Assembly (NCBI GenBank): GCA_019634575.1
Contig: JAHCAY010000001.1
Location: 2,108,001 to 2,172,000 of the forward strand
Length of the DNA stretch: 64,000 nt
Direction: 5' to 3'
Origin: Candidatus Didemnitutus sp.
Lineage (GTDB): Bacteria; Verrucomicrobiota; Verrucomicrobiia; Opitutales; Opitutaceae
Below are positions 61,360 to 64,000 of the stretch, piece by piece; the stretch's first letter is position 1; the number at the start of each line of letters is the position of its first letter. The notes beneath the pieces were generated by a model. The model was not told where the DNA came from. It did not search any database and worked only from the letters and a program-made list of their open reading frames with translations. The position numbers were made by a program, and so were the translations under genes.

Positions 61360-63228
61360 ATGTCCCAGTTCACCTACTCCACGCCCGCGGACATCCATGA
61401 CTTCCCCGTCGGGTCGCCCCAGGATCTCGCGCTCCGCGCGCAGTGGAACACCAACCTCACCGGCTTCACCGCCCAAGCCATCCTCGGCGATCCGTGGAAC
61501 CTGCTCTACTCCGCCAACCAGAATTCCTACTTCGACACCGCCGCCGTATCCATTCCGTCCGGCACGCCCGCGGTCATCATCAACTGGAACGTCTTCCCCA
61601 ACCGCCTCGCCCAATACCTCGGCACCGAGTCCTCGCCCGCCAATCCCTACAACTACTCCGAGCCGCAACTCCTCGCGCTCGCCGATCAAGTCGGCTCCGC
61701 CGCCGTGCCCGTGCCCGCGTTCCAGCCGATTCCCACGAATCTCTGCCCGCAGGCCGACTGGTCCGGCCCGCAGCACACCTACGGTCCCTACGGCCCGCGC
61801 GGCTGGCTCGACGAGTATTGCGAGTGGAGCGTCGCGCGCGACCCCGCCACCGGCAAGATCCGCCGCATCGATTTCACCTGCGAGAATCCCGAGTATTGGA
61901 ACACGCTCTGGATGATCGACCCGAACCGCGTCGTGGAGCTCTACAACTCCACGCTGAACTGGGACGTCCCGCGCGGCTACGAGATCACGATCACCCTCGA
62001 CGACCTCTCCCTCAAGGACCCCGTCACCGGCCGGACCGTCATCGATCCCTCCACCGGTCGCCCCGTCTACAACCCGCTGAACAAATACAACTCGGGCCCG
62101 GTCGCCACGCGCCCCGTTTATCCCGCCACCAACCCGCTCTCCTACTCCGGCGGCGCGATGCATCTCACCTCGACGCCCAACACCCTGCAAACCGAGATGC
62201 AGCTCGCCGGCGGCGCCACCGTCCTGCGCCAGTGCGGCAACAGCAACACCCAGCAACTCATCTGCTGCGCCCAATACGGCCAAGCCTACCGCAACAGCGA
62301 CCCGCACATCGGCCAGGTCGTCAACCAAGCCGTCAGCACCTCCGCCGTCGCCGCCCTCGCCAACCCGTCCGGGCTCTACATCCAGGTCCCCGACCTCTCC
62401 GGCTTCAGTCTGCCGCCCGATCCCAACTTGCCCAAAGGCGCCTCGGCGCAGGACTGCTGGCAGATCGTCCGCGGCGCCCAGACCCTCATCGATCCGATCA
62501 CCGGCCTGCCCTACGGCCTGACCAAAAACGCCAACGGCCAGCTCGTCGGCCAAGGCGGCAACTTCGTCCTGCACGCCGTGTTTCAGATTCCCTCCGCGTG
62601 GATCGCCGCCGGCGTGAAATTCACCGTCGGCGACATCCGCGATCCCTTCGGCAACCCGATCCAATGGGGCGGCCAGATCGCCCAACAAATGGACATGGGC
62701 CTCTGGGCCCGCGCCATCCCGGCCCAAGTCGCACCCTTGCCGAACCCCTGCGTGATCCCACCACCCGCCGGCGTGAGCACGACGCCCGACGCCCCGTCCG
62801 CACCGAACTACGCGCAACCGCTCCAACTCTTCCACCAAGCCGTCTGGCAGGCGCTCTATCACACGTCGGTCCCCAACCCGATGAACAGCCCGATCTCGCT
62901 CGCCAGCAACTCCACGCTCATCGCGCCGCTCGTCGCGCGCGGCGCGCAGAACGTCCCCTTGGTGCTCGTCTGCGCCGCCACGCTCAACCCGCTGCCGCAG
63001 GTTTCGTTCGGCACCGGCGTGACCGTGCAAGCCGTGCAATCGCTCGGCGACGTGAGCTACGCCATCCCGGGCAACTCCTATCCCAGCTCCAATCAGGCCC
63101 TGCTCGTCACCGTCTCCGTCGCCGCCGACGCCGCCCCCGGCCTGCGCGGCTGCACGCTCACCAATTCCGGCGACCCCACGCAACCCGCCATGCCCGGTCT
63201 CCTCAACGTCGTCGCCCACATCTCCTGA
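61360..63228 (+). CDS. Large protein of unknown function
   Basis: 622 residues from ATG 61360; the frame upstream of it is not credible coding. No signal peptide visible at MSQFTYSTPADIHDFPVGSP. The middle is rich in Tyr/Asn/Pro with HTYGPYGPRGWLDEYCEWSV and DYSLKDPVTGRTVIDPSTGR-type repeats (DPVTGRTVIDPSTGRPVYNP). C-terminal part ends in a predicted beta domain. No family recognised. It is followed, 31 bp later, by the last gene, so the two may act together. Confidence 0.6.
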   Translation: MSQFTYSTPADIHDFPVGSPQDLALRAQWNTNLTGFTAQAILGDPWNLLYSANQNSYFDTAAVSIPSGTPAVIINWNVFPNRLAQYLGTESSPANPYNYSEPQLLALADQVGSAAVPVPAFQPIPTNLCPQADWSGPQHTYGPYGPRGWLDEYCEWSVARDPATGKIRRIDFTCENPEYWNTLWMIDPNRVVELYNSTLNWDVPRGYEITITLDDLSLKDPVTGRTVIDPSTGRPVYNPLNKYNSGPVATRPVYPATNPLSYSGGAMHLTSTPNTLQTEMQLAGGATVLRQCGNSNTQQLICCAQYGQAYRNSDPHIGQVVNQAVSTSAVAALANPSGLYIQVPDLSGFSLPPDPNLPKGASAQDCWQIVRGAQTLIDPITGLPYGLTKNANGQLVGQGGNFVLHAVFQIPSAWIAAGVKFTVGDIRDPFGNPIQWGGQIAQQMDMGLWARAIPAQVAPLPNPCVIPPPAGVSTTPDAPSAPNYAQPLQLFHQAVWQALYHTSVPNPMNSPISLASNSTLIAPLVARGAQNVPLVLVCAATLNPLPQVSFGTGVTVQAVQSLGDVSYAIPGNSYPSSNQALLVTVSVAADAAPGLRGCTLTNSGDPTQPAMPGLLNVVAHIS

Positions 63229-63259
63229 TCTTCCTCGTCCTGCTCAGCTCCTCTCGTCC

Positions 63260-64000
63260 ATGCACTCTATTTCCCTTCTTTCCCGCGCGCACCGCCTCGC
63301 CATCGCGCTCGCACTCGTCACCGCCTCCCTCGTCACGCTCCGCGCCGCCGCACCCACGTGGGACGGCACTCCCGTCGTCGAGCCGATCCTGCCCGCCGAC
63401 GTGCAGTTGCCCGTCAGCCAGGCAAATTTCAACAACCTCGCCTGGCAGCAATTCATCGCCCTCAACTGGACCGCCGACCCGCACCACCCGGGACAACCCA
63501 ACCTCGCCGTCCCGCCCTCGAAGTTCGGCGCACAGGGTGACACGTCGCCCACCGTGTGGGAATCGTTCAAGGAATCCTCCGAAGTCTTCCGGCCCGACGG
63601 TCGCGCGCCCGCCCCTTGGGATGCGAAGCGCATGCTGCCCGCGAAATTCCCCGCGACAGCCCACGCCCTGAGCGCGACGTCCCCGCTCGGCGTCAAAGGT
63701 CTCTTCGCCCTCTCCAAGTTCGATGGCGCGCACGTCCAGCGCATCGTCGGCCTCGACGGCATCCACCAAGCCGACGGCCACTGGCTCGTCTCCCAATCCG
63801 GCTACCTCGCGCTCTACGAGAAGCGGCTCAACGAGGACGAGTTCAACTACATCGTCCAAAACAAACTCTACGACGCGACCATCCAGGAAACCTTCGCCCA
63901 AACCACCGGCATCAATCTCCCCGACGGCACGTCGGCCTTCGCCACCTGCGGCACGATCGGCGCGATCGAGATCAAGGCCGCCTGGATTCAGCTCGACGAC
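63260..64000 (+). CDS. Exported protein of unknown function, 5' part
   Basis: Reading frame open to the end of the window, 247 residues visible. ATG 63260 starts a signal peptide (RLAIALALVTASLVTLRAAA). Notable run NFNNLAWQQFIALNWTADPH, which I vaguely associate with cytochrome-c-family neighbours, but no CxxCH motif occurs in the visible part. Incomplete, so no function is assigned. Confidence 0.6.
   Translation, partial: MHSISLLSRAHRLAIALALVTASLVTLRAAAPTWDGTPVVEPILPADVQLPVSQANFNNLAWQQFIALNWTADPHHPGQPNLAVPPSKFGAQGDTSPTVWESFKESSEVFRPDGRAPAPWDAKRMLPAKFPATAHALSATSPLGVKGLFALSKFDGAHVQRIVGLDGIHQADGHWLVSQSGYLALYEKRLNEDEFNYIVQNKLYDATIQETFAQTTGINLPDGTSAFATCGTIGAIEIKAAWIQLDD

Noticed and set aside
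1..64000. CRISPR array, tRNA, rRNA, IS element or prophage
   Set aside because: No regular spacer-repeat series, cloverleaf, rRNA segment, transposase or phage structural gene seen on either strand.
63260..64000. Cytochrome c annotation of last gene
   Set aside because: No CxxCH heme motif in the visible 247 residues; similarity to cytochrome-family neighbours is only an impression.

Overview
The window is high-GC DNA with the profile of a Verrucomicrobiota genome, most likely family Opitutaceae. I infer this from an exosortase fused to an EpsI domain, pseudopilins with Ala at -1 (A|FTLVE), a 'GLTNLEKYALGLDP' secreted protein, and genes that mostly lack a Shine-Dalgarno sequence. No species can be named from sequence alone. 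I see no tRNA, rRNA, CRISPR array, insertion sequence or phage gene.

Layout. 1-1.7 kb: 3' part of a secreted beta-glucanase-like protein. 1.8-9.4 kb: queF, a divergent exosortase-EpsI fusion, and an envelope glycan operon (two GT9 transferases, flippase, TylF/MycF-type methyltransferase, O-antigen polymerase/ligase-like protein). 9.5-12.7 kb: rodA and rng with a clear terminator. 12.8-17.8 kb: five small redox or unknown-function genes divergent from an AraC regulator, then a secreted alpha/beta hydrolase. 17.9-21.2 kb: a four-gene operon encoding a secreted protein, a matrixin-like zinc protease with a glycine-rich C-terminal anchor, a rhombosortase, and a second secreted protein. 21.5-35.3 kb: a type II secretion system split into convergent gspDEF and gsp(C-like)GHIJKLM operons. 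35.5-44.2 kb: a DUF481 protein, PPi-dependent phosphofructokinase, a TorF-type porin with a Pho-box-like site, gltB and a small membrane protein. 44.4-49.5 kb: aroF-pheA, glgA and an FAD oxidoreductase. 49.6-52.8 kb: an HTH gene bracketed by two palindromes, kynU-kynB and a SpoU-type RNA methyltransferase. 52.9-64 kb: a PEP-CTERM protein with HAF repeats, a seven-gene cluster of unknown function and two further unknown secreted-type genes.

The strongest discovery is a Phe-codon attenuator upstream of aroF-pheA. It has a 23-codon leader peptide with seven Phe codons, a segment that can pair with the 5' arm of a terminator, and the terminator followed by a U-tract. The second is the rhombosortase operon: enzyme and apparent substrate lie side by side and divergent from the T2SS secretin gene. 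The third is a set of palindromic repeats embedded in frame in the leader-coding parts of gspI, gspJ and gspK. The window thus carries two protein-sorting systems, exosortase/PEP-CTERM and rhombosortase/Gly-rich-CTERM, next to the glycan and secretion genes they would work with.
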